A program made the translations under genes and the position numbers. From Pseudomonas oryzae (lineage in GTDB: Bacteria; Pseudomonadota; Gammaproteobacteria; Pseudomonadales; Pseudomonadaceae): 64,000 bases of DNA. Positions within the stretch are counted from its first letter, which is position 1; every line of letters starts with the position of its first letter. The stretch lies in the NCBI RefSeq assembly GCF_900104805.1, contig NZ_LT629751.1:4300501-4364500 (forward strand), written 5' to 3'. This document shows, piece after piece, positions 53,501 through 63,134 of this stretch. The notes beneath the pieces were generated by a model that was given only the letters and a program-made list of their open reading frames with translations, ran no database searches and was not told the origin of the DNA.

Positions 53501-53590
53501 TGCCCAGGGCAGCAGGAAAAAGCCGAGCAGGGCATAGAGCAGGGGGGCGAGTACCACGGCGGCGAGGCCGCGTTGCAATCCTTTGGACAT
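50531..53590 (-). CDS. DUF748 (AsmA-like) envelope protein
   Basis: 1019 aa with one N-terminal anchor helix (AAVVLAPLLYALLGFFLLPW) and a long periplasmic repeat-rich region (repeated L-x-L-x-G strand patterns), characteristic of DUF748/AsmA-related proteins thought to bridge the envelope for lipid transport. Around residue 800 a helical C-terminal region begins (FAAGSSELSEAARDNLAKLG) that looks like an OmpA-type segment. It lies downstream of the methyltransferase gene. The exact function is not known. Confidence 0.8.
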   Translation of the reverse strand: MSKGLQRGLAAVVLAPLLYALLGFFLLPWAGLKIVNQKLAEYATLPARLERIEFNPFSLELTLHQLRIGAPGSEELAFARLYANLQVDSLWQGALHLRELQLERPHVELLFAADRPFNLLRLFQLPAADGTPEPPADEPFPLYVDRLLLSGGSLHLLDERPQPPVELRYDSLDLELQRFGTRAEDNGEFSLTASGSSGANLALQGQLALQPLHVEGRLDVTDIGLPTWWPYVRRLVALELAEGMADVASEFRLDLKDGLHLQLANGQVQLSTLRLRQADGQPLLDLDRLEMAAERLELAPGQLGLGNGRFALAALRLHRPSTQPLLTLASLEASDISADLATRQAVIGQLRSQGLEAWGAREADGRLDWQVLLEQQLAQLRPAATDSAPQPLAAATPPDANASEAPGAAPTGPWQVLLKDTQLRDWRAHLEDRAVSPAVPLQVGPLDLDLQDVTSSGEQPWRLRLAGGIGAGGRLQAAGTLRLQPLSGQLQVQARALDLRLAQSYLSPFVRLELRSGELDADLAVDLQGVTPLALHASGTAAVNRLHTLDTIKERDFVRWQTLDLDGLDYRHGEQLRIDRVRLQQPYARFIINEDLSTNVKELLIPQPPAPAAAQPGKPLHLLIGGIEIRDGSANFADFSLTPDFATAIQQLNGSIGTLDNQSNKPASVDIRGKVDRYAPVSIKGRLTPFSPLEQMDIATRFQRVELTTLTPYAGKFAGYKIRKGRLNLDLHYRISKGQLDAENRVLLEDLQLGERVDSPSATDLPVRLAVALLRDTEGNIDIAMPVQGDLNDPQFSVVPIVWQTLRNLVLRAVQAPFKLIAGLANGSEAELDKVPFAAGSSELSEAARDNLAKLGQALQQKPELRLEVEGMSVAAVDGAPLAERRLAREYQDTWYRMLQRRGDKVPAEASQIEVPEDMKAVLLEGIYRARLKQQPPAEWRELKKPERAARLQQAVLASWAQSPLLQRQLAQDRARAIKAWLVEQGGLADERIYLLEVGSSEATAADGLVNVPLHLDSE

Positions 53591-53663
53591 GGCCGGGCGC
53601 TTCTGTCAGGGCGGTGAACTGCCCTGGAGTATGGCATGTCCGGCCGCTCGCGAACCTTGCGGA

Positions 53664-53689
53664 GGCCGGCAGTTTGGCTGTTGCCGGCC
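53664..53689 (-). terminator. hairpin downstream of the methyltransferase gene
   Basis: ggccggca / tgccggcc with a 10-base loop, between the methyltransferase stop and the DUF748 start. Weak T content; a possible terminator or transcript-end element. Confidence 0.45.
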
Positions 53690-53702
53690 CCGGAGAAGGA
53701 GG

Positions 53703-54719
53703 TCAGAAGCGCAGGATCAGGGTCTTCAACGGCGGCCGCTGGTCGAAGGAGGGGAAGTCGGCGGCCGGCGGCAGCACCTCGACCTCGCGCACCGCGCGGC
53801 CGCTCTTGCTGGCGCAGCGCAGCACCTGTTCCTGCCAGTCGGCCAGCTCGACCTTGGCCAGGTTGTTGCAGCACACCAGGGTGCCGCCCTCTGCGGTGGC
53901 CAGCAGCGCCGGCTTGAGCAGGCTCTGGTAGTCGCGCAGCAGGTCGACGGTACCGAAGGCGCTGCGCGCCCAGGCCGGCGGGTCGAGGAACACCAGGTCG
54001 AACTGCTCGGCGGACAGGCGCGGATAGCTCGGCAGACGCTGCCCGCGGCGGTGCGCCACCGGCAGGCCGGCCAGCTGGCGGATGGCCGGGAAGTAGTCGG
54101 ACTGGATGTAGCGCATGGGCGGCAGGTGGGGATTCAGCGCGGCATTCTCGCGGCCGACCGCCAGGTTGCCCTCGGCGAAGTCGAGGTTGGTCACGCTGCG
54201 CGCGCCGCCGGCCGCGGCGCACAGGCCGACGCCACAGGTGTAGGCGAACAGGTTGAGCACCGACTTGCCGGCGCTGTGGCGCCTGACCCAGCCGCGGGCG
54301 TTGCGCAGGTCGAGGAACAGCAGCGGGTCCTGGCCAGGATGGCGCGCGCGCACCCGGTAGCTGAGGTCCCACTCGTGGCCGACCAGATCGGCCAGCGCCT
54401 CGGGGGCGGCCTGGTACACGGGGTCGCTGCGGTCGATGCGCGAGTTGTTCTGCGAGCGGTCGTTGTAGACCGGCAGCAGCGCAGTGGCGAGGGCCTCGGC
54501 GCAGGTGGCGAACAGCTCGAGCAACGCCTCGCGCTCCAGCGGCTGGTGGAAGCTCTGCACCAGCAGCTGCGGACCGTAGCGGTCGACGGTCAGTCCCGGC
54601 GCGCCTTCCTGGCTGCCGTGGAACAGGCGGTAGCAGTCGGTGCCCTGCTCGTGCAGCTCGGCGAGCAGGGGCTGACGGCGGGCGAGGGCGGCGCGCAGCG
54701 CCTGGTGCAAGGCGGACAT
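53703..54719 (-). CDS. class I SAM-dependent methyltransferase (RlmI/RlmK-like, COG1092)
   Basis: 338 aa from the ATG at 54719 (MSALHQALRAALARRQP). RNase H-like N-terminus of the rRNA large-subunit cytosine methyltransferase family (GLTVDRYGPQLLVQSFHQPL), SAM motif (VLNLFAYTCGVGLCAAAGG), then DLVFLDPPAWAR. It probably methylates rRNA. The family includes RlmI (m5C1962) and relatives; exact target not assignable. An N-terminal extension to 54812 is not family-like. Confidence 0.8.
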   Translation of the reverse strand: MSALHQALRAALARRQPLLAELHEQGTDCYRLFHGSQEGAPGLTVDRYGPQLLVQSFHQPLEREALLELFATCAEALATALLPVYNDRSQNNSRIDRSDPVYQAAPEALADLVGHEWDLSYRVRARHPGQDPLLFLDLRNARGWVRRHSAGKSVLNLFAYTCGVGLCAAAGGARSVTNLDFAEGNLAVGRENAALNPHLPPMRYIQSDYFPAIRQLAGLPVAHRRGQRLPSYPRLSAEQFDLVFLDPPAWARSAFGTVDLLRDYQSLLKPALLATAEGGTLVCCNNLAKVELADWQEQVLRCASKSGRAVREVEVLPPAADFPSFDQRPPLKTLILRF

Positions 54720-54789
54720 GGCGCGTCTCCTCGGTTCAAGGGGCGGGCAGTTTAGCAGCCCGGCGTGCCGCGCGCCCCTCGCGTGCGGC

Positions 54790-56727
54790 TCAGCGCAGCA
54801 GCCGGGTCGCAATCAGCTGCTCGACCACCGACGGATCGGCGAGGGTCGAGATGTCACCGAGGTTGTCCAGCTCGTTGCAGGCGATCTTGCGCAGGATGCG
54901 CCGCATGATCTTGCCCGAACGGGTCTTCGGCAGGCCGGGCGCCCACTGGATCAGATCGGGGCGGGCGAAGCCGCCGATCTCGCGGGCCACCAGTTCGGCC
55001 AGCTCCTGGCGCAGCGGCTCGCTGGGCTGGGCGTCGCTCATCAGGGTGACGAAGGCGTACACGCCCTGGCCCTTGATGTCGTGCGGATAGCCGACCACCG
55101 CCGCCTCGGCCACCGCATCGTGCAGCACCAGCGCGCTTTCTACCTCGGCGCTGCCCAGACGATGGCCGGAGACGTTGAGCACGTCGTCGACCCGCCCGGT
55201 GATCCACCAGTCGCCGTCCTCGTCGCGGCGCGCGCCGTCGCCGGTGAAGTAGTAGCCGGGATAGGGCTTGAAGTAGGTGTCGAGCAGCCGCTGGTGGTCG
55301 CCGTAGACGCTGCGGATCTGGCTCGGCCAGCTGCCCTTGAGCGCCAGCATGCCGCTGCCGGGACCCTGGATCTCGCGGCCCTGTTCGTCGAGCAGCACCG
55401 GCTGCACACCGAAGAACGGCCGGGTCGCCGAGCCGGGCTTGAGGGTGGTGGCGCCGGGCAGCGGGCTGATCATGATCGCGCCGGTTTCGGTCTGCCACCA
55501 GGTGTCGACGATCGGGCAGCGGCTGTCGCCGACCACGTGGTAGTACCACTCCCAGGCCTCGGGGTTGATCGGCTCGCCCACCGAACCGAGTAGGCGCAGG
55601 CTCGCGCGCGAGGTACGGCGCACCGGCACCTCGCCCTCGCGCATCAGCGCGCGCAGGGCGGTCGGCGCGGTGTAGAAGATGTTGACCTTGTGCTTGTCGA
55701 CCACCTGCCAGGGGCGCGAGGCGTCCGGATAGGCGGGCACGCCCTCGTACATCAGGGTGATGGCGCCGTTGGCCAGCGGGCCGTAGACGCCGTAGCTGTG
55801 CCCGGTGACCCAGCCGACGTCGGCGGTGCACCAGAACACCTCGCCGTCCTGGTAGTCGAACACGTACCTGTGGGTCATCGCCGCGGCCAGCAGGTAGCCG
55901 CCGGTGCAGTGCAACACCCCCTTGGGTTTGCCGGTCGAGCCCGAGGTGTAGAGGATGAACAGCGGATCTTCGGCGTCCATCGGCTCGGCCGGGCAGTCGG
56001 CATCGACCTGGCCAAGCAGCTCGTGGTACCAGTGGTCGCGCCCGGCCAGCCAGTCGATGCCGGCATGGCTGTGGGCGACCACGATCACCCCGGTCACGCC
56101 CGGACACTCCTGCAGGGCGCGGTCGACGTTGGCCTTCAGCGGGATGTGCTTGCCGCCGCGCACGCCCTCGTCGGCGGTGATCACCAGCCGGCAGTCGGCG
56201 TCCTGGATGCGGTCGCGCAGGGCGTCGGGGGAGAAGCCGCCGAACACCACCGAGTGCACGGCGCCGATGCGCGCGCAGGCGAGCATGGCGCAGGCCGCCG
56301 CGGGAATCATCGGCAGATAGATGCACACCCGGTCGCCCTTGCGGATGCCGAGCAGCTTGAGCGCATTGGCCAGCCGGCACACCTGTTCGTGCAGTTCGCG
56401 GTAGCTGAGGTAGCGCGACTGCGCGGGATCGTCGCCTTCCCAGATGATCGCCGTCTGCTCGCCGCGCGTGGCCAGGTGGCGGTCCAGGCAGTTGTAGGCG
56501 GCGTTCAGTTGGCCGCCGCGGAACCAGCTGGCCTGGCCGCGGCGGAAGTCGCCATGGTGCACGCTGCGCCAGGGCTTGAACCAGTCGAGGAACTGGCGGG
56601 CCTGCTCGGCCCAGAACTGCTCGGGATGGTCGATCGATTGGCGGTACAGGCGCTGGTAGTCTTCGGCGTGCAGCCAGGCATGCCGGTAGGCGGCTGCGGC
56701 GATCGGATGGATCTGGATGTCGAACAT
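54790..56727 (-). CDS. acs: acetyl-CoA synthetase
   Basis: 645-aa AMP-forming acetate:CoA ligase. Adenylation motif [24 protein letters not shown], the hinge region [16 protein letters not shown], and the regulatory acetylatable lysine in [15 protein letters not shown] near the C-terminus. It activates acetate for growth. Next to pgi, as in P. aeruginosa (acsB position from memory). A propionate-preferring relative is less likely given its closeness to Acs. Confidence 0.93.
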   Translation of the reverse strand: MFDIQIHPIAAAAYRHAWLHAEDYQRLYRQSIDHPEQFWAEQARQFLDWFKPWRSVHHGDFRRGQASWFRGGQLNAAYNCLDRHLATRGEQTAIIWEGDDPAQSRYLSYRELHEQVCRLANALKLLGIRKGDRVCIYLPMIPAAACAMLACARIGAVHSVVFGGFSPDALRDRIQDADCRLVITADEGVRGGKHIPLKANVDRALQECPGVTGVIVVAHSHAGIDWLAGRDHWYHELLGQVDADCPAEPMDAEDPLFILYTSGSTGKPKGVLHCTGGYLLAAAMTHRYVFDYQDGEVFWCTADVGWVTGHSYGVYGPLANGAITLMYEGVPAYPDASRPWQVVDKHKVNIFYTAPTALRALMREGEVPVRRTSRASLRLLGSVGEPINPEAWEWYYHVVGDSRCPIVDTWWQTETGAIMISPLPGATTLKPGSATRPFFGVQPVLLDEQGREIQGPGSGMLALKGSWPSQIRSVYGDHQRLLDTYFKPYPGYYFTGDGARRDEDGDWWITGRVDDVLNVSGHRLGSAEVESALVLHDAVAEAAVVGYPHDIKGQGVYAFVTLMSDAQPSEPLRQELAELVAREIGGFARPDLIQWAPGLPKTRSGKIMRRILRKIACNELDNLGDISTLADPSVVEQLIATRLLR

Positions 56728-56792
56728 GGCGGATCTCCTGCGAGGCTGTCCGCGACGTTCTTCAGCGTGGACCCGGTTCGGGTGTGCTGCAA

Positions 56793-56820
56793 GGGCGACC
56801 CGCCGTACGGACGGGTCGCC
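56793..56820 (-). terminator. hairpin between pgi and acs
   Basis: gggcgacccgcc / ggacgggtcgcc flank a 4-base tip. On minus it follows the pgi stop by about 10 bases and is followed by TTGC. Likely terminator of pgi. Confidence 0.65.
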
Positions 56821-56829
56821 GGGCTGCGG

Positions 56830-58494
56830 TCAGCCGCGATGGCGGGCGCGGAAGTAGTCGATCAGCCCCTGGGTCGAGCCGTCGGCGGCGGGACTGGCGT
56901 CCTGGCCGGTAAGGCGACCATAGAGGTTCTTGCCGAGCTCCTTGCCCAGCTCGACGCCCCACTGGTCGAAGGCGTTGATACCCCAGATCACGCTCTGCAC
57001 GAACACCTTGTGCTCGTAGAGGGCGACCAGCGCGCCGAGACGCTGCGGGCTGACCCGCTCGAGGACGATGGTGTTGCTCGGCCGGTTGCCGGGGATCACC
57101 TTGTGCGGCGCCAGACGCTGCACCTCGGTCTCGGCCAGGCCCTGGGCGCGCAGCTCGGCCTCGGCTTCGGCGAGGGTCTTGCCGCACATCAGCGCCTGGC
57201 TCTGCGACAGGCAGTTGGCGAACAGCCACTGGTGGTGGTCGGCGACCGGGTGGTAGCTGGTCACCGGCACGATGAAGTCGGCCGGGATCATCAGGGTGCC
57301 CTGGTGCAGCAGCTGGTGATAGGCGTGCTGGCCGTTGCAGCCGACCCCGCCCCAGATCACCGGGCCGGTGCCGCAGTCGACCGGAGTGCCGTCCTGGCGC
57401 ACGCGCTTGCCGTTGGACTCCATGTCCAGCTGCTGCAGATGCTGGTTGAAATTGCGCAGGTGGTGGTCGTAGGGCAGGATCGCGTGGCTCTGCGCGCCCC
57501 AGAAGTCGCCGTACCAGACGCCGAGCAGGGCCAGCAGCACCGGCATGTTCTGCTCGAAGGGCGCGGTGAGGAAGTGGCGGTCCATCTTGTAGGCGCCGGC
57601 CAGCAGTTCCTTGAAGTTGCCCATGCCGATGGACAGGGCGATCGGCAGGCCGATCGCCGACCACAGCGAGTAGCGCCCGCCGACCCAGTCCCACATCGGG
57701 AAGATGTTCTCCGCGGCGATGCCGAACTCGACCGCCGCCTTGCGGTTGCTGGACACCGCGATGAAGTGGCGGTGCAGCTCGCTTTCGCTGCAGCCCTGGG
57801 CGAGCACCCAGCGCCGCGCGGCCTGGGCGTTCTTCAGGGTCTCCAGGGTGCCGAAGGACTTCGAGGAGACGATGAACAGGGTGGTTTCCGCGCGCAGGTT
57901 GGCGGTCACCTCGTGGAACTCGCTGCCGTCGATGTTGGCCAGGTAGTGGCAGCGCACGCCGCGCTGGGCGAACGGCAGCAGGGCCTCGGAGACCAGCTGC
58001 GGGCCGAGGAAGGAGCCGCCGATGCCGATGTTGACCACGTCGGTGATCGATTTCTCGGTGTGGCCGCGCCACAGGCCGTTGTGGATGCGCTGCACCAGCT
58101 CGGTCATCTGCCCGAGCACGCGGTGTACCTCGGGCATCACGTCGTCGCCGTCGACCAGTACCTTGTCGCCGATCGGGCGGCGCAGCGCGGTGTGCAGCGC
58201 CGGACGGCTTTCCGAGGCGTTGACTGGCTGGCCTTCGAACAGCGCCTCGATGGCCTGGCGCAGGTTCATCTGCTCGGCCAGCGCCAGCAGCTGGGCCAGG
58301 CTGGCGTCGTCGATCAGGTTCTTCGAGTAGTCGAGGAACAGCCCGGCCTGACTCAGCGAGTAGCGCTGGAAGCGCTGCGGGTCGTTGGCGAAGGCCTCGC
58401 GCAGGCTGAACTGCTGCATGCGCTCGCGCTGCGCGCGCAGGGCCTGCCAGGCGGGTTGGTGGGTGGCATCCAGCGGCTTGAGATAGTGTTCCAT
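56830..58494 (-). CDS. pgi: glucose-6-phosphate isomerase
   Basis: 554 aa from the ATG at 58494 ([16 protein letters not shown]), the standard Pseudomonas length. Motifs: [24 protein letters not shown], the catalytic MESNGKRV region and the C-terminal [12 protein letters not shown] signature. It interconverts glucose-6-P and fructose-6-P, mainly gluconeogenic in pseudomonads. An upstream in-frame ATG at 58536 is unsupported. Confidence 0.97.
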   Translation of the reverse strand: MEHYLKPLDATHQPAWQALRAQRERMQQFSLREAFANDPQRFQRYSLSQAGLFLDYSKNLIDDASLAQLLALAEQMNLRQAIEALFEGQPVNASESRPALHTALRRPIGDKVLVDGDDVMPEVHRVLGQMTELVQRIHNGLWRGHTEKSITDVVNIGIGGSFLGPQLVSEALLPFAQRGVRCHYLANIDGSEFHEVTANLRAETTLFIVSSKSFGTLETLKNAQAARRWVLAQGCSESELHRHFIAVSSNRKAAVEFGIAAENIFPMWDWVGGRYSLWSAIGLPIALSIGMGNFKELLAGAYKMDRHFLTAPFEQNMPVLLALLGVWYGDFWGAQSHAILPYDHHLRNFNQHLQQLDMESNGKRVRQDGTPVDCGTGPVIWGGVGCNGQHAYHQLLHQGTLMIPADFIVPVTSYHPVADHHQWLFANCLSQSQALMCGKTLAEAEAELRAQGLAETEVQRLAPHKVIPGNRPSNTIVLERVSPQRLGALVALYEHKVFVQSVIWGINAFDQWGVELGKELGKNLYGRLTGQDASPAADGSTQGLIDYFRARHRG

Positions 58495-58531
58495 CGACGA
58501 ACTCGGAGAAGCGTGATCAGGAGGCAGATGC

Positions 58532-58560
58532 GCCAAGCCCGGTACGGGACCGGGCTTGGC
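58532..58560 (-). terminator. hairpin after panD
   Basis: gccaagcccggt / accgggcttggc: a 12-bp perfect stem with a 5-base loop, 18 bases after the panD stop on minus. No T-run; a probable 3' end of the pan operon. Confidence 0.65.
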
Positions 58561-58578
58561 AACGGCGTGTCAGGAGGC

Positions 58579-58959
58579 TCAGGCGACCTGCACGGGAATC
58601 GCGTGGCTGGTATGGCTGAGCTCGTTGCCCGGCTGGAAGTACAGCATGTGCGGCTTGTGCTGGGCCAGCTCGGCCTCGCTGTACTGGGCATAGGTGCAGA
58701 TGATCAGGCGGTGGCCGACGCCGGCCTTGTGCGCGGCGGCGCCGTTCACCGAGATCATCTTCGAGCCTTCCTCGGCGCGGATCGCGTAGGTGGTGAAGCG
58801 CTCGCCGTTGTCGACGTTGTAGATCTGGATCTGCTCGTATTCGCGGATGCCGGCCAGGTCCAGCCATTCGCCGTCGATGGCACAGGAGCCTTCGTAATCC
58901 AGTACGGCGTGGGTCACTTGGGCACGGTGCAGCTTGGCTTTGAGCATGATGCTATGCAT
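58579..58959 (-). CDS. panD: aspartate 1-decarboxylase proenzyme
   Basis: 126 aa. It makes beta-alanine for pantothenate; the enzyme self-cleaves at Gly24-Ser25 (in YEGSCAID), producing a pyruvoyl group. The start giving [17 protein letters not shown] puts the cleavage site at the family position, which favours 58959 over the internal ATG at 58947. Conserved [12 protein letters not shown]. Confidence 0.97.
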   Translation of the reverse strand: MHSIMLKAKLHRAQVTHAVLDYEGSCAIDGEWLDLAGIREYEQIQIYNVDNGERFTTYAIRAEEGSKMISVNGAAAHKAGVGHRLIICTYAQYSEAELAQHKPHMLYFQPGNELSHTSHAIPVQVA

Positions 58960-58972
58960 GGCGGGTTCCTCG

Positions 58973-59833
58973 TCAGGCCGTGGCGTCGAGATCCACGAGC
59001 AGGTTGTCGATCAGCCGGGTAGCGCCCAGGCGGGCGGCGGCCAGGATCACCAGCTGGCGGTCGGCACTGCTGGCCGGCTGCAGGGTGAGCGGGTTGCGGA
59101 TTTCCAGGTAGTCGGGCACGAAGCCGGCGTCCTGCAGGCGCACGCTGGCGTCGGCCAGCAGGGCGGCGTGGTCGCTGGCGCCGGCGCGCAGAGCCTCGGC
59201 CAGCTGGTTGAGGGTGCGGTACAGCTGCGGTGCGACGGCGCGCTGGCTGTCGTCCAGGTAGCCGTTGCGCGAGGACAGCGCCAGGCCGTCGGCGGCGCGC
59301 ACCGTCGGTTCGCCGAAGATCTGGATCGGCAGGTTGAGGTCGCGCACCAGCTTGCGGATCACCGCCAGCTGCTGGAAGTCCTTCTCGCCGAAGATCGCCA
59401 GGTCGGGCTGGACCATGTGGAACAGCTTGGTCACCACCGTGGCCACGCCGTCGAAGTGACCGGGGCGGCTGGCGCCGCACAGGCCGGCGGAGACGCCCGG
59501 TACGCTGACGATGGTCTGACCGCTCATGCCGTCGGGATACATTTCCTCCACGCCGGGGGCGAACAGCAGGTTGCAGCCGGCTTCGAGCAGCTTCTCCTGG
59601 TCGGCGGCGAGGGTGCGCGGGTACTTGTCGAGATCCTCGCCGGCGCCGAACTGCAGCGGGTTGACGAAGATGCTGGCAACCACGAAGTCGGCGCGCTGGG
59701 CGGCCTTGGCCACCAGGGCAGCGTGGCCGGCGTGCAGGTTGCCCATGGTCGGTACCAGGGCGATGCGCTTGCCTTCGCTGCGGGCGCGGGCCACGGCGGC
59801 GCGCAGCTCGCGAACGGTCTTGACGGTGATCAT
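58973..59833 (-). CDS. panC: pantothenate synthetase
   Basis: 286 aa from the ATG at 59833 ([18 protein letters not shown]). ATP-dependent ligation of pantoate and beta-alanine. HIGH-like [15 protein letters not shown] and the KMSKS-related SSRNGYLDD segment are visible. The ATG overlaps the panB stop (ATGA). Precedes panD by 13 bases. Confidence 0.97.
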   Translation of the reverse strand: MITVKTVRELRAAVARARSEGKRIALVPTMGNLHAGHAALVAKAAQRADFVVASIFVNPLQFGAGEDLDKYPRTLAADQEKLLEAGCNLLFAPGVEEMYPDGMSGQTIVSVPGVSAGLCGASRPGHFDGVATVVTKLFHMVQPDLAIFGEKDFQQLAVIRKLVRDLNLPIQIFGEPTVRAADGLALSSRNGYLDDSQRAVAPQLYRTLNQLAEALRAGASDHAALLADASVRLQDAGFVPDYLEIRNPLTLQPASSADRQLVILAAARLGATRLIDNLLVDLDATA

Positions 59834-60624
59834 GCGGAGAAACCGTGTTCGGGGGCGGGGAACTGGCCGCTCTTGACGGCCTGGGTATAGGCGGCCAGGG
59901 CATCCTGGATGCTGGTCTGGCCGGCCATGAAGTTTTTCACGAACTTGGCCGGGCGCGGGTTGAGGCCGAGCATGTCGTGGACGACCAGCACCTGGCCGTC
60001 GGTATCCACGCCGGCGCCGATGCCGATCACCGGGATGCGCACCGAGCGGGTGATCTCGGCGGCCAGCGCGCTGGGCACGCATTCGAGCAGCAGCATCGCC
60101 GCGCCGGCCTCCTCGAGGCTGCGTGCGGCTTCGCGCATGGCCTGGGCGCGGGCCTCGTCGCGGCCCTGGACCTTGTAGCCGCCGAACAGGTTGACCGACT
60201 GCGGGGTCAGGCCCAGGTGCACGCAGGCCGGAATGCCGTTGTCGGCCAGGCGCCGCACAGTCTCGGCCAGCCAGGCGCCGCCCTCGAGCTTGACCATGTG
60301 CGCGCCGGCGCGCATCAGCTCGGCGCTGCTGGCGAGCGCCTGCTCGACGGTGGCGTAGCTCATGAACGGCAGGTCGGTGAGGATCAGCGCGCCACGGTTG
60401 CCGCGCTTGACGCAGGCGGTGTGGTAGGCCATGTCGGCGACGCTGACCGGCAGGGTGCTGTCATGCCCCTGCAGGACGTTGCCGAGCGAGTCGCCGACCA
60501 GCAGCACCTCGACGCCGGCGGCGCAGGACGCGCTGGCGAAGGTGGCGTCGTAACTGGTCAGCATGACGATCTTCTCGCCATTCTGCTTGAGACCCTGCAG
60601 CGTGGTGAGGGTGACATCAGGCAT
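59830..60624 (-). CDS. panB: 3-methyl-2-oxobutanoate hydroxymethyltransferase
   Basis: 264 aa from the ATG at 60624 ([18 protein letters not shown]), with GAGGAA just upstream on minus. The first pantoate-pathway step. Metal-binding [16 protein letters not shown] and MVKLEGG segments, catalytic ECVPSALA. The nine-codon in-frame extension upstream is rejected since the ribosome-binding site favours 60624. Confidence 0.97.
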   Translation of the reverse strand: MPDVTLTTLQGLKQNGEKIVMLTSYDATFASASCAAGVEVLLVGDSLGNVLQGHDSTLPVSVADMAYHTACVKRGNRGALILTDLPFMSYATVEQALASSAELMRAGAHMVKLEGGAWLAETVRRLADNGIPACVHLGLTPQSVNLFGGYKVQGRDEARAQAMREAARSLEEAGAAMLLLECVPSALAAEITRSVRIPVIGIGAGVDTDGQVLVVHDMLGLNPRPAKFVKNFMAGQTSIQDALAAYTQAVKSGQFPAPEHGFSA

Positions 60625-60732
60625 CAAGAGTTCCTCGTTGGCGCACCACAAGCGTGCGCGGGCAAACGGCTACCTATAGTCCCGATGGGGGCAGGTGAAG
60701 TCAATTGCGCGGCTTTCCCACTGGTCCCGTGC

Positions 60733-61233
60733 TCAGCCCGCGGACGTCGCGTCGGCGAGACGCTCGAGGCCGACGAACGGGCAGGCGGCGAGCAGCTCGT
60801 GCAGCGGGCGGCCGTCCGGCAGGCGCAGCTCGGGAGCGATCTCGGCCAGCGGATAGAGGACGAAGGCGCGCGCGTGCATATGATAGTGCGGCACGGTCAG
60901 GCGTTCCTCGTCCAGTTGCAGGTCCCCGAACAGCAGGATGTCCAGGTCCAGGGTACGCGGCCCCCAGCGCTCGGCCTTGCGCTCGCGGCCCTGCTCGCGC
61001 TCGATGGCCTGCAGGGCGTCGAGCAGCTCGAGCGGGGCGAGCTCGCAATCCAGCGCGGCGGCGGCGTTGACGTAGCGCGGCTGGTCCGGCGGGCCGAGCG
61101 GGTCGCTGGCGTACAGCGAGGACACCGCGACCAGCCGGCAGCGCGGCAGCTGTGCAAGGGCGCCGAGGGCGGCCTCGAGCTGGCGGCGCGGCTCGGCGAG
61201 ATTGCTGCCTAGACCGATATAGACGCGGGCCAT
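60733..61233 (-). CDS. folK: 2-amino-4-hydroxy-6-hydroxymethyldihydropteridine diphosphokinase
   Basis: 166-aa pyrophosphokinase of folate synthesis, starting MARVYIGLGSNLAEPRRQLE. The signature GPRTLDLDILLFGD carries the two Mg2+ aspartates. It sits 6 bases after pcnB and 108 bases before panB. Its substrate feeds folP, which lies elsewhere in this window. Confidence 0.96.
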   Translation of the reverse strand: MARVYIGLGSNLAEPRRQLEAALGALAQLPRCRLVAVSSLYASDPLGPPDQPRYVNAAAALDCELAPLELLDALQAIEREQGRERKAERWGPRTLDLDILLFGDLQLDEERLTVPHYHMHARAFVLYPLAEIAPELRLPDGRPLHELLAACPFVGLERLADATSAG

Positions 61234-61239
61234 CGACGG

Positions 61240-62634
61240 TTACTCCTGCGGCTGGCCGCTGGGGCTGTCATTGCGCCGCTTGCGCGGGCTGCGCCGGCGC
61301 TTGCGCGGTGCCTTGTCGCGGCCTTCGCCCTCGCTGAGGGCGCGGATCATGCTGCGCCGTTCGCTGTCGCTGGCGTCCTGGTAGTGCGTCCACCACTCGC
61401 CCAGGTCGCCGGTTTCCTCGCCGGCGCTCTCGCGCAGCAGCAGGAAGTCGTAGCCGGCGCGGAAGCGCGGATTCTCCAGCAGCAGGTCGGCGCGCTTGCC
61501 CTGGCGGCGCGGCAGGCGCTCCTGCATGTCCCAGATCTCGCGCAGCGGCAGGGTGAAGCGCTTGGGGATGGCGGTGCGCCGGCACTGCTCGCTGATCACC
61601 TCGTGGGCGGCCTCCTGCAGCGCCGGGAGCGCCGGCATGCCGCGCGCCTGCAGCGCGGCGGCGCGAGCCGGCAGGGCCGGCCAGAGCAGGGCGGCGAACA
61701 GGAAGGCCGGGGTCACCGGCTTGCCGAGGCGGATGCGTTCGTCGGTGTTGGCCAGCGCCTGGCGCATCAGCGCGCCGGCGTACTCCGGATCGGCCTTCAG
61801 CGCGGCGGCGCTGGCCGGGAACAGCGGAGCGAACAGGTCGTAGTCGCAGAGCAGCTCGAAGGTGCGCACGCCTTGGCCGGCGAGGAACAGCTTGAGCACC
61901 TCGTCGAACAGGCGCGCGGCGGGAATGTCGTTGAGCAGCGGGGCCAGGCGGCGGATCGGCTCGGCGCTGTGCTTGTCGATGTCGAAGCCGAGCTTGGCGG
62001 CGAAGCGCACCGCGCGCAGCATGCGCACCGGATCCTCGAGGTAGCGCTGCTCGGGCACGCCGATCAGGCGTACCAGGCGGTTGCGGATGTCGTGCACACC
62101 GTGGGCGTAGTCGAGGATGTGCTCGCTGTTGGGATCGTAGTACAGCGCGTTGATGGTGAAGTCGCGGCGCTGGGCGTCGTCTTCCTGGCTGCCATACACG
62201 TTGTCGCGCAGGATGCGGCCGCTTTCGTGGCGCGAGGCCTGGGCGCTGTCCTCGTCGTCCTCGCCCTGCGAGTGGTGGGCGCGGAAGGTCGCCACCTCGA
62301 TGATCTCACGGCCGAAGTGCACGTGGACCAGCTTGAAGCGGCGGCCGATCACCCGCGCGTTGCGGAACTCGGCGCGCACCTGCTCGGGGGTGGCGCTGGT
62401 GGCCACGTCGAAGTCCTTGGGCTCGATGCCCAGCAGCAGGTCGCGCACGCAGCCGCCGACCAGATAGGCCTTGTAGCCGGCCTTCTGCAGGCGCTCGACC
62501 ACGGAGACGGCGTTGCGGCTGATCTGCTCGCGGCGCAGCGGGTGCTGGCGGTTGCCGAGCACCTCCGGCGTGGTGCGGACGGCCCGGGTGCGGCGCAGGG
62601 GAGAGCGCAGGGTCTGGAACAGCTTCTTCAGCAT
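61240..62634 (-). CDS. pcnB: poly(A) polymerase I
   Basis: 464 aa. It adds 3' poly(A) tails that mark RNAs for decay. Nucleotidyltransferase motif (LVGGCVRDLLLGIEPKDFDVATS), RNA-binding helical region, and a highly basic C-terminus (KAPRKRRRSPRKRRNDS) typical of PcnB. A tRNA CCA-adding enzyme is the alternative, but the basic tail and neighbours (folK, crcZ-cbrB) fit PcnB. Confidence 0.94.
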   Translation of the reverse strand: MLKKLFQTLRSPLRRTRAVRTTPEVLGNRQHPLRREQISRNAVSVVERLQKAGYKAYLVGGCVRDLLLGIEPKDFDVATSATPEQVRAEFRNARVIGRRFKLVHVHFGREIIEVATFRAHHSQGEDDEDSAQASRHESGRILRDNVYGSQEDDAQRRDFTINALYYDPNSEHILDYAHGVHDIRNRLVRLIGVPEQRYLEDPVRMLRAVRFAAKLGFDIDKHSAEPIRRLAPLLNDIPAARLFDEVLKLFLAGQGVRTFELLCDYDLFAPLFPASAAALKADPEYAGALMRQALANTDERIRLGKPVTPAFLFAALLWPALPARAAALQARGMPALPALQEAAHEVISEQCRRTAIPKRFTLPLREIWDMQERLPRRQGKRADLLLENPRFRAGYDFLLLRESAGEETGDLGEWWTHYQDASDSERRSMIRALSEGEGRDKAPRKRRRSPRKRRNDSPSGQPQE

Positions 62635-62689
62635 GGGTGACTGGTTACCGGATGGGCAGGAACAGGCGGCGCCTGGACAATGGAGGCGG

Positions 62690-62719
62690 ATTCTAGCACT
62701 GGCCGGCGGGGATGGTGAA
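62690..62719 (-). promoter_or_regulatory. candidate pcnB promoter (extended -10)
   Basis: Read on minus: TGCTAGAAT, an extended -10 (62698-62690), with a -35-like TTCACC 18 bases upstream (62719-62714). The spacing to the pcnB ATG is about 55 bases. Motif-based only. Confidence 0.4.
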
Positions 62720-62751
62720 CGCGGGGAGGGGGACGGGCTGGCAGGCCGGGA

Positions 62752-63107
62752 AGCACAAGGGGGAGCCGAGGCTCCCCCTTCAAGTGTCTGGTCGTGCTTT
62801 GTTCTTGTTGGTCTTGCGGGCTTGTTGTTCTTGTCGTTGACCCGCCCGGATGCGTGGATCCGGTGCCGATCCCAGGTCGGGATCTAGGAACAAACGGATT
62901 GCTTTGGACGCTGATCAGTCGCCTACCGGTTCGGGCCGCTGCCTGCTGGCAGTTTTATTGTTCTCGGCCGGTCGAGGCATGCCCTCGTCGCGCTGGTCCT
63001 CTCCAAAACGATCAGTTTGCTGCGCCTCCACCCTGTTGTTCTTGTTCTGTTGGAGTCGATGCGTCTTGTTCTTGTTGTGTTGGTTCGGCGTTCTTGTTTT
63101 TGTTGTG
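62752..63107 (-). ncRNA. crcZ: CrcZ small RNA (Hfq/Crc sequestering)
   Basis: Predicted ~355-nt RNA between pcnB and cbrB, bounded by a sigma-54 promoter and a terminator. Read on minus it contains repeated A-rich CA motifs of the AANAANAA type: clusters opposite 63091-63104, 63066-63076, 63036-63046, 62955-62962, 62822-62832 and 62799-62809, where the plus strand reads TTNTTNTT. Such motifs bind Hfq with Crc, so CrcZ titrates them and relieves catabolite repression. Position next to cbrB and the CA motifs identify it; the exact 5' and 3' ends are estimated. About 50 nt shorter than the ~400 nt I recall for P. aeruginosa. Confidence 0.9.
62758..62780 (-). terminator. terminator of crcZ
   Basis: aagggggagcc / ggctccccctt, an 11-bp perfect stem with a 1-3 base loop. 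On minus it is followed by TTGTGCTT. It ends crcZ before the pcnB promoter. Confidence 0.82.
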
Positions 63108-63114
63108 AGAATAA

Positions 63115-63134
63115 CCAAGCACCTATCGTGCCAA
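63115..63134 (-). promoter_or_regulatory. sigma-54 promoter of crcZ
   Basis: On minus TTGGCACGATAGGTGCTTGG: GG of the -24 element and GC of the -12 element are exactly 10 bases apart, and TTGGCAC is consensus. Transcription would start near 63107. Activated by CbrB bound about 100 bases upstream. Confidence 0.9.

Noticed and set aside
53583-54755. 390-codon plus-strand frame opposite the methyltransferase
   Set aside because: The minus-strand gene has clear SAM-binding and DPPAW motifs; the plus frame is biased low-complexity sequence.
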